NCBI GenBank assembly: GCA_016713245.1
Contig: JADJPM010000005.1
Location: 124,001-188,000 of the forward strand
DNA length: 64,000 nt
Direction of reading: 5' to 3'
From: Verrucomicrobiaceae bacterium
GTDB lineage: Bacteria; Verrucomicrobiota; Verrucomicrobiia; Verrucomicrobiales; Verrucomicrobiaceae
Numbering within the stretch: position 1 is the stretch's first letter; each line of letters opens with the position of its first letter. The position numbers and the translations under genes were made by a program. Under the pieces are notes generated by a model. That model saw only the letters and a program-made list of their open reading frames with translations, ran no database searches and was not told the origin of the DNA. Of the stretch, positions 1 through 8,394 are shown piece after piece.

Positions 1-2
1 CT

Positions 3-104
3 CTCGAAGTATCGGTGAAGCGAGAGGGAGGTTTTGAATTCCAGAGCCTTGATGGCCTATGCCGCGGCAAGATCACATTCTTGCTCCCTGGCAAAAACAT
101 ATGA
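3..104 (+). CDS. 3' end of an unknown gene cut by the window edge
   Basis: An open frame enters from the left edge and stops with TGA at 102-104, giving about 33 residues that end in LLPGKNI. The composition looks coding and the next gene is on the same strand after about 125 bases. Nothing in the visible part identifies a family. It could also be a chance open frame, since only 100 bases are visible. Confidence 0.4.
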   Translation, partial: LEVSVKREGGFEFQSLDGLCRGKITFLLPGKNI

Positions 105-142
105 AGCTAAAGCGGCCTCCATAAGCGCCCACGGCGTTACTC

Positions 143-198
143 TTCCGACAAAGAAGCTGGCGATAAAGCCGCTGACAAACTTCACGGGCTGTTAGATA
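143..198 (+). repeat. Leader-like sequence shared with 24839-24898
   Basis: The block starts TTCCGAC and contains TGGC.ATAAAG.CGCTGACAAAC.TCACG, where dots mark differences from the copy at 24839-24898. Both copies lie about 30 bases upstream of the start of a small exported protein of unknown function. The repeat is direct relative to gene orientation. Its role is unknown: cassette boundary, promoter/leader or relic of a dispersed repeat are all possible. Confidence 0.55.
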
Positions 199-230
199 TC
201 CAGTTTATTCTGCACAACCTCAATAGCACC

Positions 231-839
231 ATGAGAACCACAGTCTTTGCCTTCCTATTCTCAATCGCCTCCTTGACTCTTCGTGGCGAGATAAGTGTTG
301 GGGCAAGCCTCGAATGGCTCACAGATACCTCTACCAGCATAGGCACTTACGTAATCACTGACTCACGCAAGGAGTCAGATTCGGCATTTCAGCTCTCGTT
401 GAAGGTGGAAGAGTCATTGAAGGGTAAGCCACCACAGAATGCGAACTCGCCGTATTGGGTCCGACGCCCGAAGGGATCGGAAACTCCGATTGTCCGTGTC
501 GGGGATCGTTTTCTCATCTTTCTCAAGCGCGATGACAATGACTCAGATCGTGTCGCTCATTTGATCAACCTTTCCACTTCGCAGTCAGGAGGAATGGAAT
601 CTGTTTCCATCAATCACAAATTTGAAGTGTTAACAGGCCAAGCAGAAATACTCACGGTTGTGAAAGAACGCATCAAGGGACATCCAACAGTCTCACCAAC
701 CAAATGGCGAGAATTCCCACTTTCAAGATTCTACGTTGAGGTGCCGATGGGGTCTCAGGCTTTCGGTGAGCTTTACGGTGGAAGCACCTGCTTTCTGCTT
801 TTGCCAGATGACCTCAAACCCGAAAAGAAAAGCAAATGA
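231..839 (+). CDS. Small exported protein of unknown function
   Basis: A 202-residue protein begins MRTTVFAFLFSIASLTLRGE, a short positively charged start followed by a hydrophobic stretch typical of a Sec signal peptide, so it is probably exported. The mature part is mixed alpha/beta-like, without cysteine pairs or recognisable motifs, and ends in a lysine-rich tail (PEKKSK). The ATG at 231 is the first in frame and lies just after the shared leader at 143-198. The gene uses more AT-ending codons than the RecQ gene downstream, which hints at acquired DNA. I do not recognise the family. Confidence 0.7.
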   Translation: MRTTVFAFLFSIASLTLRGEISVGASLEWLTDTSTSIGTYVITDSRKESDSAFQLSLKVEESLKGKPPQNANSPYWVRRPKGSETPIVRVGDRFLIFLKRDDNDSDRVAHLINLSTSQSGGMESVSINHKFEVLTGQAEILTVVKERIKGHPTVSPTKWREFPLSRFYVEVPMGSQAFGELYGGSTCFLLLPDDLKPEKKSK

Positions 840-1024
840 CACCTCTTCAACGCACAGCCGAACCAATGCGCTACAGCAACTAGGGTGGCTTCTGAACGTG
901 GAGGGTGACGGTGATGAGCTCACGCCGCGTGGCTCATGAAGTGCACTCCGGCTGCAAGCAGCAAGACGCTCGGGCAGAATCGAACAGGTTTCAGGCGGGC
1001 TCTGCGCATGCGCCTACCTTTCCC

Positions 1025-3169
1025 TTATGCACTGTGCTTCGCGATGATCTGGAGGAAGTCCGGTAAGTACGTCTGCGCCTTGATGTGGCCGACGCCGCGG
1101 ATGTCTCGGCCTTCGGCGATGGTCTTGGGCTTGAGGCGAGTCATGAATTCGAGCGTTTGATTGCTGAAGACGATGTAGGACGGCACGCCTTCGGATTGGG
1201 CGAGGGCGTTGCGGTGCTTTTTGAGCTTCTCGAAGAGAGCTTCGTCAAAGCCGAGTTCGCGCGCGGCGAGTTCGTTGAGGGCGGTTTTGCTGGTCTTGGA
1301 AGGTTTGGAGGCCGTGGTGGCGGACGGCCAGCGAAGCTTGATGTTCTCGCCATTCTTCATCACCTCGGCTCCACGGCGGGTGAGGTTGATCTTGGGGAAT
1401 TCATCGGTGGTGGTCTCGATGAGGTCGGCTTTGTCGAGTTCGATGAAGAGCGGATGCAGCACCTGGGTGCCGACGTGTTTCAGAAGGCCGTAGGTGGTGA
1501 GTTGATCGAGGCCTGCATCGACGATGTCCTTCGATTTAGAGCCGACGAGCATGTTGATGATGCGGCCTTTGCCAAAGCGGCCTTCCCAGGAGCCATCGGG
1601 GCGTTTCGTGGCCATGCGAGCGATGCCACTGAGCACCTGACGGAGCATGGTGACCTCTTCGGGCGTGCCTTCACGTGGCGGCTGCACGCCTTCGGCACGG
1701 CAGACATCGCAGGTGCCACACGGAGTGGATTCCTCCTCGCCGAAGTAGCGTAGGATTTGCTCCTGACGGCAGGCTTTGTCGTCGTAGCAGAGGTCGATCA
1801 TCGCCTTGAGCTTCGAGCGATCGCGACGGTCTTTTTCGGCGAGGGCCTTCAAATCGAGCGGAAGGTCTCGGGCGAGCAATTTGGGCTGCAAGAGGCGTGT
1901 GCCACGGATGCGCTTGCCGGGGATGTCGAAGCGCTCGATGACGTCCAGACGATTCAAAAGGCTCAAAGCGGAGGAGACGCCCATGCTGTTCTTCGCGCCG
2001 GTGAAGTCCGTGATGTCATCAATGGAGGCCTGGACTTCGTTTTGAGCATCGGCGCGGCTCAAAAGCGCCTGGTAAACGCCGCGAATGATGTCGGGCGAAG
2101 GGTTGTTGCCTTCGATGAAGAATTCCTGCGTGCGGGTATCGGCAAAGTTAAAGTAGAGATCGCACTGCGAAGGCTCGCCATCGCGTCCGGCGCGGCCGGC
2201 TTCTTGGTAATAGGCCTCGACACTGCCAGGAACATCGAAGTGGGCCACGAAGCGCACGTCGGAGCGGTCGATACCCATGCCAAAGGCGTTCGTGGCGACG
2301 GCGACATCGGCCTTTTTCTCGATGAACTTCGTCTGGCGGCTCTCGCGTTCCTTGTCGTCGAGCCCGCCGTGGTATTCGATGCATTTGATTTTCCGCTCGC
2401 GAAGCTCCGCACCCACTTCCTCGACCTTTTTCCGCGTGGCGCAGTAAACGATGCCCGTTTTGTGCGTGCTGATGAGCTTGATGAGGCGCTGATACTTATC
2501 GTCGTTCGTCTTGGTGGGAATGATGTTGAGGCTGAGGTTTGGCCGCTCAAAGCCACGCATGGCAATCAGCGGATCACGCAGCGCCAGCGTGCGCAGAATA
2601 TCATCCCGCACCTCCGGCGTGGCCGTGGCGGTGAGGGCGACGACTTGCGGCCTATCGAGGTGCTGCAAAGCCTCACCGAGGCGCATGTAATCGGGCCGGA
2701 AGTCATGCCCCCACTGCGAAAGGCAGTGCGCCTCATCGACGGCGAAAAGGGCGATCTGCACCTGCTTGAGCGCATTGGTGAAGCTGCGGCTGCGAAAGCG
2801 CTCCGGGGCGACATAGACGAGCTTGTACTCGCCATTTCGGAGGCCGTCGATGCGCTGCATCTGCTCGCTGGGTGAAAGGCTGCTGTTGATGAGGGTGGCG
2901 GGAATTCCGCGACGCTCCAGCGCATCGACTTGATCCTTCATCAGGGCGATGAGCGGACTCACGACGATGGTGACGCCGTCCATCACCATCGCCGGAAGCT
3001 GGTAGCAGAGCGATTTCCCGCCGCCGGTGGGCATGATGACCATCGTGTCACGCCCCGAGAGGATGGAGGCCATCACCTGCTCCTGCCCATCGAGGAACTC
3101 GCGGAAGCCAAAATGCTTTCGCAAGGCTTCGCGGGCGTCGTGGATGGGATTTTCGTCAGTTTTGGGCAC
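1025..3169 (-). CDS. recQ: ATP-dependent DNA helicase RecQ
   Basis: A superfamily 2, 3'-5' DNA helicase for recombination and stalled-fork repair in the cytoplasm. The 714-residue protein has Walker A (MPTGGGKS, residues 46-53), the DEAH box (145-148) followed by the RecQ-typical aromatic-rich loop CLSQWGHDFRP, a helicase C-terminal domain with the GRAGRDG motif, the cysteine zinc site (CRQEQ ... CGTCDVC), an RQC winged helix and a C-terminal HRDC-like domain around 640-710. Length is slightly above E. coli RecQ (about 610). The long open frames on the plus strand across this gene are GC-driven shadows. It stands alone, and a hairpin repeat lies between its promoter side and the phoH 3' side. 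Confidence 0.97.
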   Translation of the reverse strand: MPKTDENPIHDAREALRKHFGFREFLDGQEQVMASILSGRDTMVIMPTGGGKSLCYQLPAMVMDGVTIVVSPLIALMKDQVDALERRGIPATLINSSLSPSEQMQRIDGLRNGEYKLVYVAPERFRSRSFTNALKQVQIALFAVDEAHCLSQWGHDFRPDYMRLGEALQHLDRPQVVALTATATPEVRDDILRTLALRDPLIAMRGFERPNLSLNIIPTKTNDDKYQRLIKLISTHKTGIVYCATRKKVEEVGAELRERKIKCIEYHGGLDDKERESRQTKFIEKKADVAVATNAFGMGIDRSDVRFVAHFDVPGSVEAYYQEAGRAGRDGEPSQCDLYFNFADTRTQEFFIEGNNPSPDIIRGVYQALLSRADAQNEVQASIDDITDFTGAKNSMGVSSALSLLNRLDVIERFDIPGKRIRGTRLLQPKLLARDLPLDLKALAEKDRRDRSKLKAMIDLCYDDKACRQEQILRYFGEEESTPCGTCDVCRAEGVQPPREGTPEEVTMLRQVLSGIARMATKRPDGSWEGRFGKGRIINMLVGSKSKDIVDAGLDQLTTYGLLKHVGTQVLHPLFIELDKADLIETTTDEFPKINLTRRGAEVMKNGENIKLRWPSATTASKPSKTSKTALNELAARELGFDEALFEKLKKHRNALAQSEGVPSYIVFSNQTLEFMTRLKPKTIAEGRDIRGVGHIKAQTYLPDFLQIIAKHSA

Positions 3170-3232
3170 GGTTCAGCATGGCGAGCAGAGAAGCGTTTGT
3201 CACTTGTTTGGCGAAGGCAACATGGCCTTCGG

Positions 3233-3299
3233 AGGTGAGAGGTCAGAAGTGAGATGTCAGAGGTCACGTCTGACTTCTCACCTCTTACTTCTTACTTTT
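3233..3299. repeat. Palindromic repeat, family shared with 57385-57449
   Basis: The arms GGTGAGAGGTCAGAAGTGAG and TCTGACTTCTCACCTCTTAC are imperfect inverse complements, so the RNA can fold into a long hairpin, followed by a T-rich run. A second member of the same family lies at 57385-57449. It sits in the gap between recQ and phoH (both minus strand), downstream of nothing but upstream of recQ, so a pure terminator role is less likely than a dispersed palindrome. Confidence 0.65.
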
Positions 3300-3339
3300 T
3301 GCCGTTCACCTCCTTCCCGCCGCATTCTGGCGAATGCGC

Positions 3340-4311
3340 CTACGAGTCGGCTCGTTCCTTCCGAGCGGCGTCGTAGGCTTCGATGATGCGTTGGACGACG
3401 GGGAGGCGGACGATGTCTTTGGCGAGGAAGTGGACGAATTTCACGCCTTCGACGTTTTGCAGGACCTCGACAGCTTCGCGGAGGCCGGACTTCACGCCGC
3501 GGCGGAGGTCGATTTGGGAGGGATCGCCAGTGACGACGCAGCGGGCGCCTTCACCGAGTCGGGTGAGAAACATGAGCATCTGCTCGGTGGTGGTGTTTTG
3601 CGCTTCGTCGAGGATGATGTAGGCGTTTTTGAGGGTGCGACCGCGCATGTAGGCGAGCGGAGCGATCTCGATGGCTCCGCGTTCGATGAGTCGCTCGGCT
3701 TCATCGGGATCGAGCATGTCGTAGAGGGCGTCGTAAAGGGGGCGGAGGTAGGGGAATATCTTTTCTTTGAGGTCGCCCGGCAGAAAGCCAAGGGCTTCAC
3801 CGGCCTCGACGGCGGGACGGGTGAGGACGAGGCGTTGGACGACTTTTTCGCGCAGCAGATGAAGGCCTTGAGCCATGGCGAGGTAGGTTTTGCCAGTGCC
3901 AGCGGGGCCGATGCCGAAGACGACCTCGCTCTCGCGCATGGCCTGCACATAGGCGATCTGGCCGCGGGTCTTGGCGAGCACCGGCGGCTTCTTGCCGGTG
4001 CTGAGGAGCCTTAAATGCATGATGGCCTCGGCGGGTGAATCACCAGCGTCACGCTGCACGCTCTCGGTGACGAGGCGGATCATCGCGGGTGTGATGTCGC
4101 CGCCTTGGCGACGAACTCGTTCGAGCTGCACAAAGACATCGCGAACGCGGGCGACGCCGTGATCGTCCTCGCCATCGATTTTCACCCAGGCCTCGCGGCT
4201 GGTGAGATGCACGCCGAAGGCCTCGCCAATGCCACGAAGCGTGGCGAGATCATTGCCGAGGAGTTTCTGCAGAAACTGCGGCGTTTCGTAAGTGAGCGTA
4301 ACAGATGGCAT
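3340..4311 (-). CDS. phoH: PhoH-family ATPase
   Basis: A 323-residue P-loop protein of the PhoH (YbeZ-type) family, cytoplasmic ATPases linked to RNA metabolism and ribosome maturation. Walker A is GPAGTGKT (residues 135-142) and Walker B with the family signature is IILDEAQN (232-239), followed by the sensor TGDPSQIDL. The N-terminal 100 residues match the usual accessory domain and overall length is typical. The ATG at 4311 is the natural start; its ribosome binding site is not strong. It may be cotranscribed with trpF and the receiver-like gene upstream (minus strand, 48-base gap to trpF). Often a ybeY-type endonuclease gene follows phoH; none is seen here. Confidence 0.95.
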   Translation of the reverse strand: MPSVTLTYETPQFLQKLLGNDLATLRGIGEAFGVHLTSREAWVKIDGEDDHGVARVRDVFVQLERVRRQGGDITPAMIRLVTESVQRDAGDSPAEAIMHLRLLSTGKKPPVLAKTRGQIAYVQAMRESEVVFGIGPAGTGKTYLAMAQGLHLLREKVVQRLVLTRPAVEAGEALGFLPGDLKEKIFPYLRPLYDALYDMLDPDEAERLIERGAIEIAPLAYMRGRTLKNAYIILDEAQNTTTEQMLMFLTRLGEGARCVVTGDPSQIDLRRGVKSGLREAVEVLQNVEGVKFVHFLAKDIVRLPVVQRIIEAYDAARKERADS

Positions 4312-4359
4312 AAGCGGGACCGGAGAGACGGGTGAAGGCGGCGAGTTGTTAGAAAAATC

Positions 4360-5016
4360 TCAACCGCGTGCCTGCTGGATGAAGTCCGCCACCAACGCGA
4401 GGTCCTTCACTCCCGGCGCGGATTCGACACCGCTGGCGACATCGACGGCAGCAGGATGCGTTTGAGCGATGGCGGCGGCGATGCTTTGCGGCGTGAGGCC
4501 GCCGGAGAGGATGATGCGCTTGTCTGGATAACGCTCCGCAGCCTGCACGGCGAGGTCCCAGGGGAAGGAATGGCCCGCACCGCCGTAGAGGCCGGGATTG
4601 TAGGCATCGAGCAGCACATCGGCGCAGGGAAAAGTGGCGATGGCATCGAGCGAAGCCGCGTCACGCACCTGAAAGGCTTTGATGACATGCTGACCACGCT
4701 GGATGAGATCGGCGACGAGCGAGGGCGGCTCATCGCCATGCAATTGCAGGCTGCGAAAGAGGCCGCTGCGGATGGTGGCATCGAGTTCCTCGGCACTCGG
4801 ATTCACCATGACGGCGACGAGGTGATGATGCGCGGCTGTTTCGGCAAGATGCCGCTCGGCTTCCGCGAGAGGGAGGTAACGCTTCGATTGCGGCCAGAGA
4901 TTGATGCCGACGGCATCAGCGCCGAGGTCAAAGATAAGCGGCACCTGCTGAGGGTCTTTGAAGCCGCAGATTTTGATTCCGATGCCGCTCGCAGGTGGAA
5001 AGAGGGTGACGTTCAT
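4360..5016 (-). CDS. trpF: Phosphoribosylanthranilate isomerase
   Basis: Catalyses the Amadori rearrangement of N-(5-phosphoribosyl)anthranilate in tryptophan biosynthesis. The 218-residue (beta/alpha)8 protein has the family start KICGF with the catalytic cysteine at residue 17, the LHGDE motif (92-96), an Asp in VLLDAY (about 138) as the candidate general acid, and the C-terminal phosphate-binding LSGGLTPQSI and DVASGVE signatures. The length is normal. The start ATG overlaps the stop of the upstream receiver-like gene by four bases, so translation is probably coupled. No other trp genes lie in the window, so the pathway genes are dispersed, as in many bacteria. Confidence 0.96.
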   Translation of the reverse strand: MNVTLFPPASGIGIKICGFKDPQQVPLIFDLGADAVGINLWPQSKRYLPLAEAERHLAETAAHHHLVAVMVNPSAEELDATIRSGLFRSLQLHGDEPPSLVADLIQRGQHVIKAFQVRDAASLDAIATFPCADVLLDAYNPGLYGGAGHSFPWDLAVQAAERYPDKRIILSGGLTPQSIAAAIAQTHPAAVDVASGVESAPGVKDLALVADFIQQARG

Positions 5017-5537
5017 GGGTTCTGACTGAAGGGCATGACGGGTGGCAAAAGACCACCCGAGGCGGCCGGCGTGGAGCGGGCAGGAAGGAGCGTGGAGGTC
5101 AGCGAGAGCAATTGATCGAGGCGCGGTGGAAAGGAAAGGCTGCCACGGACGCGGACATCGCGCTTCAGCGTCTCGAAGAGCTGCATGTCCGCCGGGCGGG
5201 TGAGAAAGAGGATGGGTGGAGCGGTGTGCGTGCCGCGGTGGGCGAGCGGGTAGGCTTTGACGAGGAGTCGATCGAGCAAATCACCGGGCATATCCGGCAG
5301 CGGAATGGAGAAAATGAAGAGGCTGTACTCGCGGCGCAGCGCCATTTCGAAGGCGTGCTCGCCGCTGGGGGTGTCATCCACCTCGCACTCGCGAAAGGCG
5401 GTAAGCGCTTCGCGGATGACCCGGCGGTAGGGCAGGCTCTCTTCGGCGAGGAGCACGCGTGGCGGACTTCCGGACGTGGGAGATCCCGATGGCTCTTCCG
5501 CAGGCAGGGGCGGCGGGCGGAGGCTTTGGGTGGCCAT
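5013..5537 (-). CDS. Degenerate response-regulator receiver-like protein
   Basis: A 174-residue protein with a Pro/Ser-rich N-terminal tail (1-26), a receiver-like domain at about 27-125 and a flexible tail. The beta1 strand and acidic pair read RVLLAEES (E32, E33) and the loop after beta3 reads FSIPLPDMPG, which matches the receiver consensus except that the phospho-acceptor Asp is replaced by Ser77. It therefore probably cannot be phosphorylated in the usual way and would be a pseudo-receiver. It overlaps trpF by four bases. It follows the secretin/partner genes on the same strand with a 15-base gap, so it may belong to that transcription unit. No output domain is visible. Confidence 0.6.
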   Translation of the reverse strand: MATQSLRPPPLPAEEPSGSPTSGSPPRVLLAEESLPYRRVIREALTAFRECEVDDTPSGEHAFEMALRREYSLFIFSIPLPDMPGDLLDRLLVKAYPLAHRGTHTAPPILFLTRPADMQLFETLKRDVRVRGSLSFPPRLDQLLSLTSTLLPARSTPAASGGLLPPVMPFSQNP

Positions 5538-5552
5538 CGTGGCGGGAGATGC

Positions 5553-6125
5553 TCAGCTCTCAGGATAGACGGCCACGGCCATGACGCCCTGACTGGGCAC
5601 CCAGCCGACGACTTCCACTCGACCAAGACGACGCGAGGAGGAGCCCATGCCTTTTTTCACCGTATCGATGACCTTTTTCTGCGTCTCTTCACTGGCTGTG
5701 GCCCCGAAGAAACCGGCCAAATCGGTCAAAACAGGCGCTGGAGCGGAAACACCTCCGGCCATCGTCACGGGCACCCGGCCCTGGCCGCTGGCGAGGATCG
5801 TCTGGCGGATCAAATCGGGGCTCATCGTGGCATCAACGACGACGAGGCGGCGCAAACGCGTGTCTGGAGCTGGCGAGGAAACGATCTGAAGCGGCGGCGG
5901 CTCGACGGGAGCCCCATTGGCGGCCACGGGCGTAGAAACCGGCGGCTTGATCGATTTGGTGGGCTTCAAAAAGACCGCCGGAGCCTGGGGGAAGGCCTGC
6001 GATTGTCCGCCATCATAGGTGGGGAGGATCGGGGAAAGCGATTGAGGCAGGGGTAATGCCTCCTGCGCCTGCACGAGGGCGGCGGAGGTGGCGAGCACAG
6101 CCATGAATCGGATTACGGGGGACAT
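5553..6125 (-). CDS. Exported protein downstream of the secretin
   Basis: The likely start is the ATG at 6125 (MSPVIRFMAVLATSAALVQA), which gives a clean signal peptide and a 190-residue precursor; an upstream in-frame start at 6179 would place 18 polar residues before it. The mature part is Pro-rich to about residue 90, then folds into a mixed region ending with VEVVGWVPSQGVMAVAVYPE. I do not recognise a family. It lies 79 bases downstream of the secretin gene on the same strand, so a periplasmic or outer-membrane role with the secretin is an inference from position only. Confidence 0.6.
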   Translation of the reverse strand: MSPVIRFMAVLATSAALVQAQEALPLPQSLSPILPTYDGGQSQAFPQAPAVFLKPTKSIKPPVSTPVAANGAPVEPPPLQIVSSPAPDTRLRRLVVVDATMSPDLIRQTILASGQGRVPVTMAGGVSAPAPVLTDLAGFFGATASEETQKKVIDTVKKGMGSSSRRLGRVEVVGWVPSQGVMAVAVYPES

Positions 6126-6204
6126 TTTTCGGGGGCGGGCGCGGGTTTTACCATGCCCTCCTGAAATCGACAATGACAAATGTGCCCGGGAGGGGCCAGC
6201 CGCA

Positions 6205-8217
6205 TCAGAAGTACTTCTTTGTGAACATCGTGCGCGTCACGCGGCCGATGCGGTCGAGGACGCCTTTGAGGACGAGCTCGTTTTGGTCGATGACGGCGAA
6301 ATCGCCTGGGTGAGTGAGTTTGAGCTGCTGGCATTGCTCCACGAGCTGCTCGGTGGCGACTTTGAGTTCACGAAGCTTCTGGCCGGTCTCATCGGTGATA
6401 AGGTTTTCGTTGACGAGGTTTTCCAGCTTATCGGTCTCGCGGGAGAGGTAGCGAGAGGCGTTGGGGAGGTCTTTGGGGCCGTTGGCAAGAGCACCCGTGT
6501 GGTAATCGACACGCGGCTTGGTAGGCAAATAACGGGAGGGCCGCTGCGGAACGACGGACTGCGGCTCAGCGGGGAGGCCACCATCGCGGGCATCGATGAG
6601 ATTGGGCGTGATGAAGAGCATGAGGTTTTTGTGGTTCTTGCTCCGGCTCTTGTATTTGAAGAGCCATTTCAGGCCGGGGACTTTTTCCAAGAAAGGTACT
6701 CCAGCCTCGCCTTCACGTTCGCGGGCCTCATCGAGACCACCGACAGCGACGGTGTAACCGGAGTGGACTTCGACGGGGGCGTTGTAAACGCGGGAGGAGG
6801 CCACGGGGTAAGGATTTCCCGAGATGACGGTCTCCCCGATGATGGAGGAGACGGTGATGTCCATATTGAGGAGCACTTTTTCATCCGCCATCTTCTTGGG
6901 GTGGATGTTCAACACGGTGCCGATGGGCAAATAAGCCACCTGGGTGGTCGCTACAGCGCCACCAGCAGCTCCCCCAGCGCTGCTGGAGCTGGAGTCCAAC
7001 ACTGGCTGGTTCACCACACTGCGGATGGCGACTTCGCGATTGTTCAGCGTGACCATTCGTGGATACGAGGTGGTGTTGGTCTCGTCATCACGCATGATGG
7101 CGCGAAGCTTCACATTCAGGTCCTGAGCGGAAAGAACACTGAGAGCAGGCCAGCCGAGGGTGGCACCCACGTTGTTGAGATTCACGCCGGACAGCAAGGG
7201 GGCTAGGTCAGCTCGGAATCCGCCCGTAGTGGGCTGGTTGGAGTATTCCACATTGATTCGTTCGTTGCCTGCGGCGTCCGTTGTCGTGGAGGTCCTGTCG
7301 ATTCGCCGGAAGTTTCCGGTTTCCAAGGTGCCGGTCCAGTCGATGCCGAATTCACGTTTCGGATCGCGGGAAGTCTCGATGAATTTCACCTCGATGGCGA
7401 TGAGCTGCTGCGGCTGATCGGCTGAGAGAAGATAACCTTCCACCCACATGTGTTGGAGGCGGGTGGCGACGATGTAGAGGGTGTTTGAGTCGGACTGCCA
7501 AATGACTTTGGGTTGGCGGGTGGCGCTGAGCGTATTGGAGTTCATGTCTCGCACGGGATCCTGGCCCTGGCCGCCCACAGGCCCGCCCGGACCAGCTGTG
7601 CCCCCCTCCAGATTTTCGGGGCCGAGACCGAGCAGGTCACGGATGGAATTGATGAGTTCACTGCGCCTGATGTTGAAGGAGCGGTTGGTGCCTTGCAGGC
7701 TCACGCCAGCGGAGCCGCCTCCACCAGCCCCCGCTGCGGGGCTGCCACTGAGAGCATTCCCAGAACTGGTGTAGTCCACCCGCTCGAGAGCATTGTGCTT
7801 AATGTTATAGGATTTGCCGATCAGTTCGCGGTCATCCGCAGGACGGATATACCAGATGCCATTATCAGGGATGATAGCGAGGCCGTTGGCTTTGCAGAGG
7901 GTTTCGAGCACACGAAAGGGGCTCGCCTCAATGGAGAAGGTGATGAGCTTTCCACCATCGGCACTGTCATCCGGCAAAGAGAAGAAGGAGATGTTTGCAT
8001 CGGTAGCGAGGAAGCGGAGCACATCACTCAAGGTGGCTTTCGAGAAGTCATACTTCTGGGGCGGTGCCTCGCGCAAGCGGAGGGCCTCGGCCTCATATTC
8101 TGGAGCCATCATGTGCATCGTAGCCTCGCTAGGGAACTGCGCTTGAGCCACCGCCGGCAAGGAGGCGGTGAGCAGGAAAGCGGAGGTTGTAGCTTGAAGA
8201 GCGTGGAAAAGGCGCAT
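6205..8217 (-). CDS. Secretin of a type IV pilus / type II secretion-like system
   Basis: Forms the outer-membrane ring through which the pilus or substrate passes. The 670-residue protein has a signal peptide (1-26), a secretin/TonB N-terminal-type domain at about 55-130 (YDFSKATLSDVLRFLATDAN), further N-domains with a Gly-rich loop, and the secretin domain to about 542, with VHSGYTVAVGGLDEA, VPFLEKVPGLKWLFK and LMLFITPNLID, all characteristic of GspD/PilQ. A 120-residue C-terminal extension rich in charged helices follows, possibly a pilotin or S-domain equivalent. It is divergent from the pilus operon at 8395 with 177 bases between the starts, so both are likely controlled from one intergenic region. 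The position matches the secretin beside the pilM/N/O-like genes of Akkermansia. Confidence 0.92.
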   Translation of the reverse strand: MRLFHALQATTSAFLLTASLPAVAQAQFPSEATMHMMAPEYEAEALRLREAPPQKYDFSKATLSDVLRFLATDANISFFSLPDDSADGGKLITFSIEASPFRVLETLCKANGLAIIPDNGIWYIRPADDRELIGKSYNIKHNALERVDYTSSGNALSGSPAAGAGGGGSAGVSLQGTNRSFNIRRSELINSIRDLLGLGPENLEGGTAGPGGPVGGQGQDPVRDMNSNTLSATRQPKVIWQSDSNTLYIVATRLQHMWVEGYLLSADQPQQLIAIEVKFIETSRDPKREFGIDWTGTLETGNFRRIDRTSTTTDAAGNERINVEYSNQPTTGGFRADLAPLLSGVNLNNVGATLGWPALSVLSAQDLNVKLRAIMRDDETNTTSYPRMVTLNNREVAIRSVVNQPVLDSSSSSAGGAAGGAVATTQVAYLPIGTVLNIHPKKMADEKVLLNMDITVSSIIGETVISGNPYPVASSRVYNAPVEVHSGYTVAVGGLDEAREREGEAGVPFLEKVPGLKWLFKYKSRSKNHKNLMLFITPNLIDARDGGLPAEPQSVVPQRPSRYLPTKPRVDYHTGALANGPKDLPNASRYLSRETDKLENLVNENLITDETGQKLRELKVATEQLVEQCQQLKLTHPGDFAVIDQNELVLKGVLDRIGRVTRTMFTKKYF

Positions 8218-8381
8218 AATTATGGCAATTATATTCTTCTGTCAGGAAAAGCTCAAATGGTATTTATGACCGTGATGACAAAAAAGTAAGCAAAGTCGAA
8301 AAATCGACCTTTTGGGGTCAAAAACTCAAATAATCGGCATTTTATATAAATTTCAGATGTTTTGATTGAAAATGTGGCTTT

Positions 8382-8387
8382 TATAAT
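8382..8387 (+). promoter_or_regulatory. Possible -10 element for the pilus operon
   Basis: A perfect TATAAT lies 7 bases before the ATG at 8395, in an unusually AT-rich divergent gap (8218-8394). A -35 match (TTGATT, 8362-8367) is only 14 bases upstream, too short for a standard sigma70 spacing. If used, the transcript would start at or beside the ATG and be nearly leaderless, or translation would begin at the internal ATG at 8404. Tentative. Confidence 0.3.
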
Positions 8388-8394
8388 ATTTAAT

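Noticed and set aside
143..198. Integron attC site
   Set aside because: GTTAGAT at 191-197 matches the GTTRRRY core, but no RYYYAAC partner with pairing arms is present and the second copy of the leader at 24839 lacks the core.
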